Of a DNA stretch of 64,000 nt, positions 1 through 12,160 are shown piece after piece. Origin of the DNA: Nageia nagi (lineage: Eukaryota > Pinophyta); NCBI GenBank assembly GCA_050084985.1, contig JBITNC010000001.1, forward strand, positions 120,342,001-120,406,000. Reading direction: 5' to 3'. The position numbers were made by a program, and so were the translations under genes. How positions within the stretch are numbered: position 1 is the stretch's first letter; each line of letters begins with the position of its first letter. The notes under the pieces were generated by a model. That model saw only the letters and a list, made by a program, of their open reading frames with translations. It was not told where the DNA came from and did no database searches.

Positions 1-473
1 ATAAATAAAATAAAAATTACATAATAAAAAAAATTCATTATGTGATCATATGAAAGAGAGCTAGTAGCTCAATGATGTGACTGCATCTATCAGTAATCGG
101 GTAGTGAAATATCCTCCAATTGCCATCTATCAAGGGTAGAATGGGTCAAAATAGCAAGAAATAAGATCTCCAAGGTCCAATAGTAGCTAGTACTACAATA
201 TATGCAAGAAATCAGTAAGAAATTGACAATCTAGTAGCACTTCATCTCATAAGGGAAGCTAGAAGACTAGAGTGTTGAATCAGGAAAGTGAAAAAGTTAA
301 AATGACTTTTTATTTTCTAAATTTGCTTATATAGGTTTACTTTTGACCTAAAAACCAAGGAATAACTCTTTTTCATCCTAGGGTGAGTGAAATCATTATT
401 TTGTATGCCCAAAATGCTTGAAAGTATTTTAAATGTCTAACATCCCTTTTTAGACACATGAAACAATGATTTT

Positions 474-642
474 CACATTGCCAGTGATGTCCATTTTCAT
501 GAGATATGCATAAAACCAAGGGGGAAATAGCTCAAAATAATACATAGAATTAATTTTAAGGCTACCACTCATCTTGGGTTGAAAGTATAGCATTTGTATT
601 TTTAAATAATATTTGTATTAAATCTATGTTGCTAGCCATGTG
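474..642. repeat. Two copies of an 18-bp palindromic motif (CACATYGCTAGCRATGTG-like)
   Basis: Copies lie at 474-491 and 625-642, a third is at 1331-1348, and three more are in element E (58644-58661, 60411-60428, 60441-60458). The consensus CACATCGCTAGCGATGTG is a perfect 18-bp palindrome; individual copies deviate at 1-5 positions. All six lie in the internal non-coding parts of the E family. Function is unknown. Confidence 0.6.
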
Positions 643-1649
643 AAAATGGAGAAATTAGGCAAAATTTAAAAGGTGATTTTTCAGTTCTACTTATTTACAC
701 ATTTTTGGAGTGATGAATGAAACTTGAATATCATTATATGACATGTAATTTTGTTCTAAATATTTGGGTTTATTAGGTATGGTACATTAAAATTTTATCA
801 TCTAAAATCTTGATTATGAGTGCAAGTATATACAAAAAACATGCCACATCATCAATTGAGGGTGCTATTTGATTTGGGTGCTCATTCATCATTTTCAATG
901 CTGCTAATAGCATGGAAAAAGATAAATTGGCACACTTTCAGATAATTTCTTGCCTTATGTTTTTCTCATGATTCTATGCAATTATTACATGAATATCATG
1001 CACACTAGAATGATGGATTTCAAATATTCACAAATATTGCTATCTTGAACATGTTCCAAAAATTGGTACGGTAAATTCTTAGTATCACCCTACCATTGCA
1101 AGACATTTAAATGATACAAAAACATGGTTGATATAGGCTATCCAAAATCCTACACACAAAATGGGAAATTCTACATCACAATGGCCTAAAATTTTTACAA
1201 ATCTCTCAAATTGGGGCATGTCAATATGTCATTATATTTTGATGTTATTTTCTAATCTCTTTTTGGAATTATATATTTTTAGGACAATGATCATTATTAT
1301 TAATAAAAGATCAACAAATTTGTCACATTTCACATCGCCAGTGGTATGGGTCTTCTATGAAAATTTGTGCAAATTAAGTTCTAAAATTGCTAAATGGTTG
1401 AAAATTAGGTATTTTCTCATGAATTTCATTATGTGATTTATTGATGATCATATGAATGATGTATTTGAAGCATAGTTCATTGAAAAACTAATAATCATTT
1501 TTCATAGCCATGATCCTCCATGAGCAAATGTTGCATCTATTATAGGACATCACTAGTGTGGGTCACTCAAAAATCATGACAATATTATATTTATTGCATC
1601 CTTTATACATATCATAATTTCTTTAGGTCATATACATTAAAATGTATAA

Positions 1650-2400
1650 CCATCAATGGCCAATGATATAGCTAGTGAGAGTTCACTCACTTAAAAGTAA
1701 ATTGACGATGCAGCTGTGAGCAAGATGTTGACATTGGATCATCTCCAATGGACTATGCAACTTGTTGTATATCCACATGGTTTTTTCTTTGAACCCATCA
1801 AAATCATAAAATCTTTGGGTCATAGACATTAAACATATGATCATTGATGGCCAACGACATGGCCAGTGAGACTTCACTCACTTAAAAGTAAATCAATGAT
1901 GTAGTCATGAGTAAGGTGTTGACATTAGATTATCTCCAATGGATTATGCAACTTGTTGTGTATACACATGGTTTTTTCTTTAAACAAATCCAAAGCATAA
2001 TATCTTCTGATCATAGAAATAAACTTCTGATCATAGAAATAAAATGTATGATCATTGATGGCCAATGATACGGTTAGTGAGAGTTCACTCACTTAAAAGT
2101 AAATCGATGATGCATTCGTAAGCAAGATGTTGATTTTGGATCATCTCCAATGGATGATATAACTTACTATGTATCCACATGGTTTTTCCTTTGAACCAAT
2201 CCAAAGCATAATGTCTTTGGATCATAGACATAAAATGTATGATCACCAATGGCCAACGACATGGTTAGTGAGAGTTCACTCACTTAAAAGACAAACCGAT
2301 GATGCAATCATTAGTAGATTGCTAATATTGACTCATCATTAATGGATTATGTAAATCACTATGCATCCACACTATTTTCATGCAAGGTATTTCTAATTCT
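1650..2400 (+). repeat. ~190-bp tandem repeat array, about four diverged units
   Basis: The landmark ACTCACTTAAAAG recurs at about 1685, 1876, 2087 and 2278, giving periods of roughly 191, 211 and 191 bp. Each unit also carries a block on the theme of 'gatcatctccaatgg' and 'gtatccacatggtttttt'. The same array occurs inverted in element E at 57720-58400, so it belongs to the element's 3' non-coding region and is not a separate satellite. Near 2010-2040 an 18-bp stretch is duplicated again, which explains the longer middle period. Confidence 0.8.
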
Positions 2401-2937
2401 TTTTTGTACGTATCTACATCCTAAAAAGTAAAATAAAAATCATATAATTCCACATTATCAATGATTTGTACGTTGTTCCCTACATTGTCAATAACATGCA
2501 TTTAATCATAGTTTCATTTCAATTAAAGCAAATAGTCTCTGTTTCAAGTCATGTACGTAAGTGTGAATGGTTCCTAAGTAGAAAACATGATACAATAGCT
2601 AGTTTCATGGTTGTAATAGTACAAAGGGAAAAATCACATCTCCCATCTTCAAAATTGGATATGGAATCATCTAGCTATATCATCACAGTCATTTCCATCA
2701 TCTACATAGCATAATTTTTGGAGAGAGATTCTTTAATAGATTTTACCTTGGTTGCACCACTCAAGGACCTTTCCTAGGGAATCCAAGACAAAATGGGGTA
2801 GTAAGGGACCCTCATCATCATCAACAACAAGGGGCAATGTAGCAAAGATTTCAAAGTTCTAAAAAAAAAATCTTCTACACTTCTTCTTTGGACATGTAAT
2901 TTCATTACTTCAATCACACCTCCAAAGAGGGGCAAAA
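2401..2937 (+). other. 3' untranslated region of E', ending in a polypurine tract
   Basis: I see no gene here; the 82-codon open frame at 2466-2714 shows no recognisable motif. The matching stretch in E is 57146-57720, inverted. The purine-rich stretch CCAAAGAGGGGCAAAA, ending at 2937, directly abuts the LTR and is conserved in E. It is the expected plus-strand priming site. Confidence 0.65.
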
Positions 2938-3628
2938 TTTATATGCCTAAAAATAAATTATTATTTATTAAGTAATTAATTTTAGAGCCTCAATTATGTA
3001 TTACATAAAAAAGGGTTAAAAATACCCAAATCTATATAATTCATGTAATTGACCATTATATCATGACCTAGGGATCAAATCTTGTAATAGATGTGTAGCT
3101 ATATAAAGACATCAAGGGAAACCAAAAGGGGGGGATGATCTTTAGAGGATAGGAGATAAAATCAATTGAAAATTAGATAGAAGATCATCATCAAGGCTAT
3201 AGGACATTACAGAAGCCACAGTAAGGCCAAAGACAAATGAAGGAAGAATGAAGAGTAGGGCTTAAGGGAGACCCTTGTGAATATCATATATGTAACAAGC
3301 AAACATCATTTCTTGAATATTCATTATATGATTTCTCATCATTTGAGCATATTTACATTTCTTATTGCACTTGAAATTTTGGTTATTCCATGCCATCAGT
3401 ATTGTGTCTCATTTAGGCTAATAACGGCATGCTAATGTATGAATGCATATTTGTTCTTGATGTATGATGTTGTTAATTAATTGAATATGCGATTGGGATA
3501 AAATGAACATGTATGCCTTTCAATCATTATTTTCATATTCTAGATATATGTCAATAAAAACAAAGTAGACTAATATAATGCATTAATTAACCCCCATTAA
3601 CAATTAATCGCATTATTTTGGGTCTACA
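2938..3628 (+). mobile_element. 3' LTR of E' (691 bp)
   Basis: The stretch aligns along its length, by eye, with the reverse complements of 56460-57145 and 63052-63750. The right end GGGTCTACA is intact. The left end reads TTTATATGCC where the relatives read TGTAGATACC, so the leading TG has decayed. The next base (3629) belongs to a copia integrase frame on the other strand, which fixes the boundary. A TATA-like 'ctatataaag' lies near 3100. Confidence 0.8.
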
Positions 3629-5560
3629 CCTCATATAGAGTGATGTAATCTAATGTGCTAGTAGAGCTCCTAATCAAAATATAGACTATTTTCCTTACCG
3701 CATCAGCCCAATATATATTTATCATTTTTTTTTTGAAGTATTCTTATATCCATTTCAATAATATTTATATTCTTTCTCTCAACCACACCATTTTGTTGTG
3801 GAGTATAGGTAGTCATGAGCTGCCTTTTAATTCCATAATCTTTACAAAATAGGAGGAATTCATTTGATAAAAAATCCCCTCCTCTATCAATCATTAAGCA
3901 TTTTACAAAATATTTTCTTTATTTTTCAAAATGATTTTTAAAATCTTTAAATCATTAAAAAGCTTGAACATCTTTGGTCTTCAACAAATAGATTGGATAG
4001 ATTCTTGAGAAATCATCTATAAAAGTGAGGAAGTAATATTTCTTACCCAAAATTTGTATTTGCCTTAGTCCACATATGTTAGAATACTTCAATTGTAGTG
4101 GAAAAGATACACTCCACAATTTTCCTCTTGTAAAACTTAATCTTAATTGCTTTCCCAAAGAAAATCCGTCACAAACTCCTTTCTAATCTGTAACCTTTGT
4201 TATGCCATTTACCATTTCTTTGGATATCAATAACCTCAAACTTGTGAAGTTTAAGTGAATATTTCTAAAGTTCCATAATGAATTTCTAGTTTCTATGGAA
4301 ATATTTGCAAGACTATCCCCTTGTCCCCTAAATTTTAATGAAAATAGTCTATTCTTTATCATAGGGACTATTGTGACTAGCCTATGACCATTATTCTAAT
4401 CAAATATCACACATTTTCCATATTCAAAAATAAGTTTATAATTCTATTTTATTATTTTTCCAACACTCAATAAAGTGTATTTCAAATTTAGAGTGTGATA
4501 AATTTCATAACTTTACTTTGACATCCTTTTGTGTGTACCTCCATAGCTCTAATGCCTTCCACATGTAAGGCATGATCTTATCAAAGCTTGATCTTGGACT
4601 TGTATGATTTATACATGGTATAAAATAATTGTTTCTTCATAGTTATGTGGTTGGAAACCCTATATGTAGGATCTATGTCTCTTAAAAATTCTTATCAACC
4701 TTAGCATACGTTAAAAAAAGACTTTAAAGTTGCATCATCTTATCCATAATGTGCACTACTTTTCCATTCTTGAGAAACCTTCAATATATATTCCCTCCCA
4801 TAGTGACCAAACTTGTTTACAGTAGTAACATTATTTTCACCTCTTACTCTTCTTTTTCCTTAAATAAGCACGTCTTCTTATCTTCATCTCCCCCTTGAAG
4901 GATATTGTCCTCTTCCTTTGCCTCTACCTTGACCACTTGTGCTAGTTACACCCTCTTTGGATGCAAATGCCTTCTCTTCAACACCACCAATATTTGATGA
5001 TGTAGTTTCTTGAAATGTTTATTCATAGGACATAAATGGAACCAATAACTAATCATAATCAATAGGTTATTCCTTTCTCTCTTGTATTATGATGTAAAAA
5101 TAGTTCCACTTGGGAAGAAGAGTTTTCAATACCTTCTTAATTACACTTGATTTTCTATTTCCTTGGTAAAATTTCTATATTATTTACATAAGATTTAACT
5201 ATTACATAATACTCTACTATATTATATCCTTAATTCATTTTGAGATCTACCCAAACTCTCTTTTCAAGGTTTTAAGATTGATTGAAGATCATAAAACCAT
5301 AGTTATTATTATTTTGGGCCTCATTCCTTATATTCTTCTCATTGGTAACAAGTATGCTCCAATTAGTAGGTTCAATGTAAACTTATTCAACTATATCCCA
5401 AATCCTTTGCCTATGAATAGAGTTCCTATTTTGATACTCCAATACTCATAGTCCTCATTATTGGACTCAGGAAGAGGAAATGAGTTGTTGCTAGTTGTTG
5501 TAGATTACTCAACAATAAGATTTTAACAATGGGAAGCTTGGGTAAAAGCTTCTGTAGAAA
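3629..5560 (-). pseudogene. Copia element I: gag, protease and integrase remnant (minus strand)
   Basis: Reading leftward, the order is gag (about 5550-4780), a protease/pre-integrase region (about 4780-4170) and the integrase core (4158-3629). The gag part shows the family-typical 'IWDIVE..YIEPTNW' pattern and a decayed zinc knuckle ('NKFGHYGREY', cysteines lost). The pre-integrase part reads 'YKLIFEYGKC' and 'IKNRLFSLKF'. The integrase shows TFIDDFSR (first Asp), DRGGDFLSNEF (second Asp) and TPQQNGVVERKN (catalytic Glu), so the D,D,E residues survive although the frame breaks near 3900-3955. The coding trace runs up to 3629 and is cut there by the LTR of E'. Reverse transcriptase and RNase H would lie left of the window. 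It is dead. Neither LTR of I was found with confidence. Confidence 0.85.
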
Positions 5561-7193
5561 ATTGATAAATTTCTACAAGAATCCCACAAGCTCTCTCTAA
5601 CCCAAAATATCAAATGGATATGGTACCACAATTATAAATATTCTCATTGAATTACATTGCAAAATGAAATATGGTACATATATAGTTTTCCAATGGAACT
5701 AGATTAAAAACTTTATTGTTTGAGAATGGTATTCTCATGTTCTACCAAATATAATACAAACATAATCAAATCCATGTGAAACATGAAACAACCATTAAAA
5801 TACACTTCTACATGTTCCTAATATTTACAATAATAAACCACACAAAATGGAAGTAATCCAAGCTAAGAAATAACTAAAAAACCAATAACAATCACACTTT
5901 ACTCATGAAATAGTGTGAATTGGTATGCATTAGTTTAATTAGTTAGTCAAGTTATATTCAATCATTCAACTATTTTGATCAGTCATTTAATTGTTTTAAG
6001 TATCATATTATTGATTATTCTTTTGAGGGATCAAAACTATGATGTTTGATTACAAAACAAAATATTGATTTCATAATGATAGCAAGCTTTGATTAGGATC
6101 AAACAATAGCACATGTGGCATCTATTATACAAAATTAATATGAGGCAATTTGAGTATTTGGCAATAGTTTATCATCTTAAAATAATATCAAACTATCATT
6201 TTCACTATATATATATATATATATATATAATTTATATTTAAAATTAACCATCTCTTTCAAAGATGATTATTGTAATATAGAACATCTCTTCTTATAATAT
6301 CTTGATTACTCCAATGATTGATCTTCTTCACTTCTTATAGATAATATATTATTGCTTACCATCAATTTCCTAAATTTTATATTTCTTAAATACACTTTCA
6401 TTACCACCTTTTTCTATTGTTTTAATTGGTTTAGATGCTATACCTTTAGCCTTTAATATTCATACCTCACATCATTTAGTTACCTTGATTATTTCATTGT
6501 TCTTTTGGTTGTATTTTGATGTTCTAATTATTATAGATAATCCTCCATTAAGTAATTCCTCCTAAAGTGATAATATTTATTATATAAAGATAATCCATCA
6601 AGAAATAATTCTTCTTATAAAATAATATTCAAGTATATAATTATTTGAAATGTGACCTCAACCCTTATTATATGGGTATCCTTAATATTATCCTTTCTAA
6701 CTCTTCAATCTGGTAATATATTAGACCATCATTTTTTGTTGATATATTAATGTTAGTGTATTGATTATATAAATTATATTAATAATAAATGTTTTTATAT
6801 AAATTATCTTGGTCAACTAATTATTATACTATTTATTTGATAATTAGGGAATCACCTCAGTGGTTACTAATCATTGAGCATTTGTATATGATAACATAAA
6901 TTTATATGATAAATTATAGAGTTGTTATATTATTTATTATTTATATTCATAAGTATATTTATATTAATTCCATGTCTTTAATACATTATTTCATTGATCA
7001 TTATGAATTAATTAGTTATATGTGTTAGGGTTTGGAACCATCAACATTATAAATTAAAAAGGTATTTATTACCGTCATTCATAGGAAGCTTGATGGTTTC
7101 TTCCAAAAATAATTAAAAATAAAGAATTATTTAAATATAATTATAAATAGGAAAATTTTCCTTTTTATTGGACTTCAATGATATGGTAATTAC
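5561..7193. other. AT-rich non-coding stretch flanking elements I and D
   Basis: I find no gene or clear LTR. The 5' LTR of copia element I should lie just right of 5560; 'tggatatggtacca' near 5612-5625 could be its decayed primer site, but no matching LTR copy exists in the window. The stretch is the left flank of element D, and its last bases, ATTAC (7189-7193), nearly match ATTAT on D's right flank. Confidence 0.4.
6205..6229. repeat. (TA)n microsatellite
   Basis: An uninterrupted run of about 12 TA units sits in AT-rich DNA. Confidence 0.95.
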
Positions 7194-7981
7194 TGTTGAT
7201 ATGCGTTTTGATACACCTATGGTTTTGATCTGAATGAATTAAATATATATAAACATTTAAGCATGTAGTATCTAATTTATTTAACTCAAATAAACATACA
7301 TTAATAATAAGAAATAAAGAGTGTAGAAGTGCAATAGAAAGACTATGAATTATATTGATGTCAAGATATAAAACAAATGCATGCATTAAAGAGGTGGAAT
7401 CAAGTGTAAGATAAATACCTATGTACCCTTACCTATGTCGAAGTTGAATATATGCAAAGTGAACTTATCAAGGAGATATGACCTTGAAATGTGAACCCCA
7501 TGGATAACAATAGAAAGGATCTCAACATGGGCATGCACTTAAACATAGGTGCTAGCATTCTAAGGGAATTAGGTTCATTAACAAGGACCTATAATAGTAT
7601 ATGTGTCAACAAGTCAAACCAAGCATATGATTATGAAGATGGATGATAGATATTTGCTCAAGTGATAACAAGATTCCAATCTCAATAGGTGGAGTTTAGA
7701 AGCATAAAAGAGTAGGGTACCAACTATCAATATGTAATCTTGATATGCTTTCTCTAGGTTAGAGATAATTACATTTATATCAGGTGTGAGATCACCATTT
7801 AACCCTCATAAGAAGGGTGAAGTTATCCTATTGTACCTAACATAAAAATAAGAACACAACTTAAGAAATATATGATAATAAGGTAAAACATGATTGAAAT
7901 GTGATAAAGTGTAATTAATTATGTATGTAATGTTACACCTAAGCAGGATCATGTTAAGGGGATAACTTTTAAGTATCAATA
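7194..7981 (-). mobile_element. 3' LTR of element D (788 bp) with adjoining polypurine tract
   Basis: The stretch aligns along its length with 39951-40781. It starts TGTTGAT and ends GTATCAATA where the other copy ends GTGTCAACA. The tract complementary to AAAGGGGGG lies immediately to the right (7984-7993), which makes this the 3' LTR of a minus-strand element. The open frame at 7165-7386 is a chance frame inside the LTR. Confidence 0.8.
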
Positions 7982-7993
7982 TATTCCCCCCTT

Positions 7994-8449
7994 TGCAAGT
8001 ATAATGAGAATGAAATTTTAAAATAAAATTATGCTTGTAAAGGAAGTAAAGGTAAAGAGAAGAAAAATTTGATACTTCTCTAGTTTAGTTGTAGAACTAT
8101 CCAAATCATCAAAGAATCTTTATGTATGTTACCCCCTCTTTGCCTTGGTTGTGATATGTAATAGCTCGTATTAAGTAGAATCAACCAAAAGTAAAGAATA
8201 ATGGTAGGGAGGGGGAAATAAATGCTCCACACATGATTAACACATGAGAAGGGAGGCAAGCCTAAAAGGAAGTATGTAAAGATGGGACATGCTTTCCCCT
8301 TAGACTGCTACCATGGATTAAGAGGAGATGGACCATAGATTCGGTGGTTAATGTAATTATTTGATTAGATTATTAGGCACCTCAATCATCACCTTCTTAA
8401 TAGTATCACCCATTAAAAAAATCTCAATTAGCTATATGCAAAAAGAATG
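7994..8449. other. Internal non-coding stretch of D next to its 3' LTR
   Basis: I find no recognisable gene. It would be D's 3' untranslated region, read on the minus strand. Confidence 0.4.
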
Positions 8450-9960
8450 ATGGGTCAAAAGTGCCTGGAACCTCCTATGAGGGAAGAATTGAGAAGGGAC
8501 CTAGAAGTATGGTAAGTTCTTTGTAATGGGGGAATTGATGATTTTATGGATACCCTAACAAAACACAATCCTAACTAGTCCAAATATGTAGCTAATTCAT
8601 GGGACAATGGTAGAGTTATTATGTACGGAAAGCACTTTTTCATCAACCCAGAAGTCATTGAGGTAGCTACAGGTATGGAAAATTTAGTATGACAATATCA
8701 AAGAGATATGAAGACTCCAATCTGAAAGATATAATTATTCTATAGGCTATAGGTACCCCTCCCTAAAATAAGGAAGTAAGTTTATCATATTTCAATCATT
8801 CACTACCCATGGGACAAGGTGGCAAAGGTGATTGTGAAGTTGTTCACAATGGAAGGAAGGTATATTGAATTGTTTGGTGTTCATTTTTTTTTGTTAAATC
8901 ACTTCAAGGGAAATTACAAAATTAATTTATCTTATTTCTTATTCCACTCCCAAGATTCTTTCATTAGGAAAAATAGATGACCAATTATGGTCCACCAGAG
9001 TTTGACCAAGGTTTTAATAGATTTTGTAAATATGGGTGCTAGAAGAATTAGACCCCTATATCAATAAATGCCTATTCCCCCATTGTTAGATCTTGCACCA
9101 ATGGGAAATTTGGGTCATGAAGCTCATAAAATCCCCTCTCCACTTATGGAACCATCCATCCCCCCAGTCATAGAGCTTTCTTTTAACTCAAAGAATCCCA
9201 CCTTAGATGAGGAATTGCTTGAACCAAAACTTGAACTTGATCCTAAAATAAAAATTAAGCTAGTGGATTACTTAAATGATGAGGATGAAGAGGAGTAGGG
9301 GATAGATTTGAGCATCATCAAGGTAAAAGAGGAAAAAAAGTAGGAATCACCAATTCCTCTAGTCACTATGGATAGGGAAGATGATATCCCTATTGAGTCC
9401 CCTCTTTGATCAAAGGATCATGATTCAAAGAAATCTCAAGCTCCCCTGAAGGAAGAAGAGGATTAGAGTTGGTCCCGACCAAAGTATGGATATTGGGATT
9501 CAAACTACCCATGAGTAGCCATGGTCATTTTGAGGAGATGGAGGAATCATTAGCAACATCATGTGCCCCAATCTCCACAAGAACAGCACCTGAGCTAGGC
9601 CCTAGAAAAATCTAAACTCTCATCCCTATGATAATGTTTAAAAAGGTCTACAAGAAGTAGAGGCACTTTGCAGAATAGGGGTAGATCAACAAGATAGGAA
9701 AGGAATGGAAAAATATCAAGATGATCATAAGAGCAGTGAAGGATACCTAGTTTTCATGGTATAATGAGCAAAGATTCAAAGGAGAAATATGGAAGGTGAA
9801 TTTGGCTTCTCACAAGAAGGAAGTTCCTACAACTATCCTGATATCAAATTCAAAGGGACTGATGAATATGAAGATGGAGTTGTTATGGGACTATTTCAAC
9901 AAGAAGAACTCTAACTTTGAGATTGATTGGAGATAAATTGTTCAAAAGGTACATGGATTG
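8450..9960 (+). pseudogene. Antisense ORF remnant 1 of element D (plant transposon-associated type)
   Basis: The plus strand carries a broken reading frame, antisense to D. Recognisable stretches include 'GKHFFINPEVIEVATGM' (about 8620-8680), 'AKVIVKLFTMEGRYIELF' followed by 'HFFLLNHFKGN' and 'LSYFLFHSQDSFI' (about 8820-8960), and then an open acidic, proline-rich tail at 9068-9298 ending in DEDEEE. The 'grY..i...HF.LL.HlrG...l..yfl..Sl' pattern is, from memory, typical of uncharacterised plant proteins often annotated as transposon-associated. Several stops interrupt it. It lies between D's 3' LTR and the gag side, like the antisense ORFs reported in some plant gypsy elements. Function is unknown, and the link with the mobile-domain remnant at 17780 is not established. 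Confidence 0.5.
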
Positions 9961-10399
9961 TGCAATTTGGAAATAATTATGAAGGATGAAAACCTATAGT
10001 TTTTCTCTCATATCAGCTATAGGAAGTTTATTTTGTATTTTTTTATTCCAAATGATTCTCTACTGAATATCTATAATCTTGTAAATATAGGTTTTGGGGA
10101 CCTATTTTTTGAAAACTTGCTATAAATATTTTTTACCCTTACCAAAAAAAATGAAGAGAAAAGAATAACCTAAAAATGAGAGAGATAAAATACCAAACTT
10201 CCAAGTATATATGTGATGGTTAACTCATAAAAGATATAATAATGATAATAAAAGTAAATCATCATAATATTTCATTGCAAATGATATAGCCGCAATAAAG
10301 TAAGTATGAAATAAATATAAAATACATACATCATCTTGAGAACACTAAATATAGATATACTTAATATTTTCATTCTTATATACATACATAAAAATTATG
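9961..10399. other. AT-rich internal stretch of D
   Basis: It follows the antisense ORF remnant. I see no gene; AT-rich runs dominate. Confidence 0.35.
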
Positions 10400-10740
10400 A
10401 TAAAGGTGTGTTCATATCATCATAGGGTACATGCTCCATTCTTAGATGGAACACATGCAATCAGAATCATATATATCAACATCATCGTGAGGTACATGCC
10501 CCATTCCTAGATGAAACATATGAATGAGAAAGAACTAGCATGGTGATGGTTAGTTGAAACCCAACCAACAAAGGTGACTCCAAGAGATATGCCATGCATT
10601 GTCATGAGATACATGCCCCATTTCTAGATGTAAACATGATATAGTTTCATTATCATGAGGTACATGCACCATTCTTAGATATGATATAAATGTGATGGTT
10701 AGTTTAGACCTGACCAACAAAGGTGGCTCTAATATGATTA
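10400..10740 (+). repeat. Imperfect tandem repeats built on 'gaggtacatgccccattc'
   Basis: Four copies of a 'tcatgaggtacatgccccattcctag'-type core start at about 10425, 10486, 10600 and 10659. A second motif, 'gtgatggttagtt..ac..aaccaacaaaggtg', occurs twice (about 10545 and 10692). The higher-order unit is thus about 150 bp with internal duplication. It lies in the non-coding part of D. Confidence 0.7.
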
Positions 10741-11673
10741 GTTTATTTCCTAATCATGCCTATGATTGAGTGTAAAGTGTAGATAAGGATAAAAATACTT
10801 CATGTATCTTACCCATTGTGCTGATTTATGCTAAATTAATCTAATTTATACCTTTGTATCCTAGCATTTCGATTTGCTTAAGCATTGGTGCTAGCTTAGG
10901 ATTGCTACATGTTGATGTTGTTATAGGTAAAGTGTTTAAGATACTTTATTTATCTAATAATAATATTTTTATATTTGATAGAGGTTGATAGAGTATTGAA
11001 TCTTGTAGTGAATGGGTCTGAACCAAGCATGAACATGTGGGGAATGCATCATTCTTCAATTGGATGTTTATTTTATCCTACAAAGAACCTCATTCTCCAA
11101 TACTTGTTAGTATATATTAGTTTTTAAACCAAAAATAGTTGGAGGTATCATGGTATCCAAGGTGAGGTGCTAAATGTAAAGGAGGAGTAGTGTGAACATT
11201 GATGATCAACATAGGCATGGATGTGAGCATGAATGCTAGGATTCCTAAGGAAATAAGCATCCAAATTTTTAGGCTAATGGCTTCAATTTCCAAGATATGA
11301 GAAAATATTATAATTTAAAAGGTATTGGAGTGCAAGGTCACCATCGTTTATCGATTATATCACAAAATGTATCATATTTTTTATTTAAATAGGCTAAATT
11401 GGTTATTTATTTTCATATGCATTGTTTGAGATTTAAGCTCAGGTCCAGGATAAGGAGTGTATTTATTACAGAGATATTGGTAGATTTCCAAAAGATTTGA
11501 GTTATGAAGTAAGTATTTTTGTATATGTGTATCATTAGTTTAGCTTGATTTTGGTTAATTTAGCAAAATTTTGACCTATTTGGTGTTGCAGGATGAAGAT
11601 CATGGATCAAGATAACCATCAAGCATATTTGCTTTGCCACAATCATGTTTCTACCCATGTGCTAAGTGTCTAA
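10741..11673. other. Internal non-coding stretch of D up to the A insertion
   Basis: I recognise no protein remnant. The last five bases, TCTAA (11669-11673), are the left copy of A's target duplication. Confidence 0.4.
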
Positions 11674-12144
11674 TGTTGAAAATTGTAATGTAATATTATG
11701 TAATATTTCTCTTTAATATAAATTCATTTAATGCTTAAAGTATCTTTAGATACCTTAAATCATTAAGAGAATAAATATAGAAACACCTTTAACCTTACAC
11801 TTGGGTTAAAGGGTGGTTTTCTTTTTATAAATAGAGAGGTACCTATCTCTTTATGTACTTAATGAAACATGGTAATGCTTGACTTGTAGATATGTAAGAA
11901 TTCTCTTATAGGAGATTTGTAGAGGAATTTGTATAGAAGAATTCTTGAGAATTTGTAAGAGAGGTATCTTGTGAGAATTAATAGAATGATGGTTCAAAGT
12001 GGATGTACTCCGAAGAGATGGAGGAACCACTATACATGGTGTGTCATCTTTTATGTAATTGTTTCTTACTTTGCTATATGAATATTAGATTTGTTGGAAA
12101 AGCTTCAAAGAGATGTTGGTTTATGGAATTCTTCAATTCCATCA
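11674..12144 (+). mobile_element. 5' LTR of element A (471 bp)
   Basis: It starts TGTTGAAAATTG and ends AATTCCATCA. It contains a 35-nt hairpin (11730-11764), a TATA-like TATAAATAGAG (about 11827-11837) and the clan-wide block GGATGTACTC..GAGGAACCAC (12001-12030). Confidence 0.85.
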
Positions 12145-12146
12145 AG

Positions 12147-12160
12147 TGGTATTAGAGCCC
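12147..12160 (+). promoter_or_regulatory. Primer binding site of element A
   Basis: TGGTATTAGAGCCC lies two bases after the LTR end. Plant copia elements commonly use TGGTATCAGAGC (initiator-Met tRNA). The single C-to-T change fits the decay seen throughout the window. Confidence 0.8.

Larger units (their letters stand above)
1..3628 (+). mobile_element. Element E' : 3' part of a gypsy-like LTR element, cut by the window edge
   Basis: This is the 3' end of an element whose fuller relative (E) lies inverted at 56460-63750. Stretches that match the reverse complement of E by eye include 840-960 (with 59040-59160), 1331-1640 (with 58400-58680), the ~190-bp tandem array, the purine tract and the LTR. 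No protein-coding remnant is convincing in 1-1640; the short open frame at 1161-1436 has no recognisable content. The element ends at 3628, where copia integrase sequence begins, so E' inserted into that copia element. Its 5' half and the opposite side of the copia element lie outside the window. Orientation follows the purine tract and E's gag direction. Confidence 0.75.
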
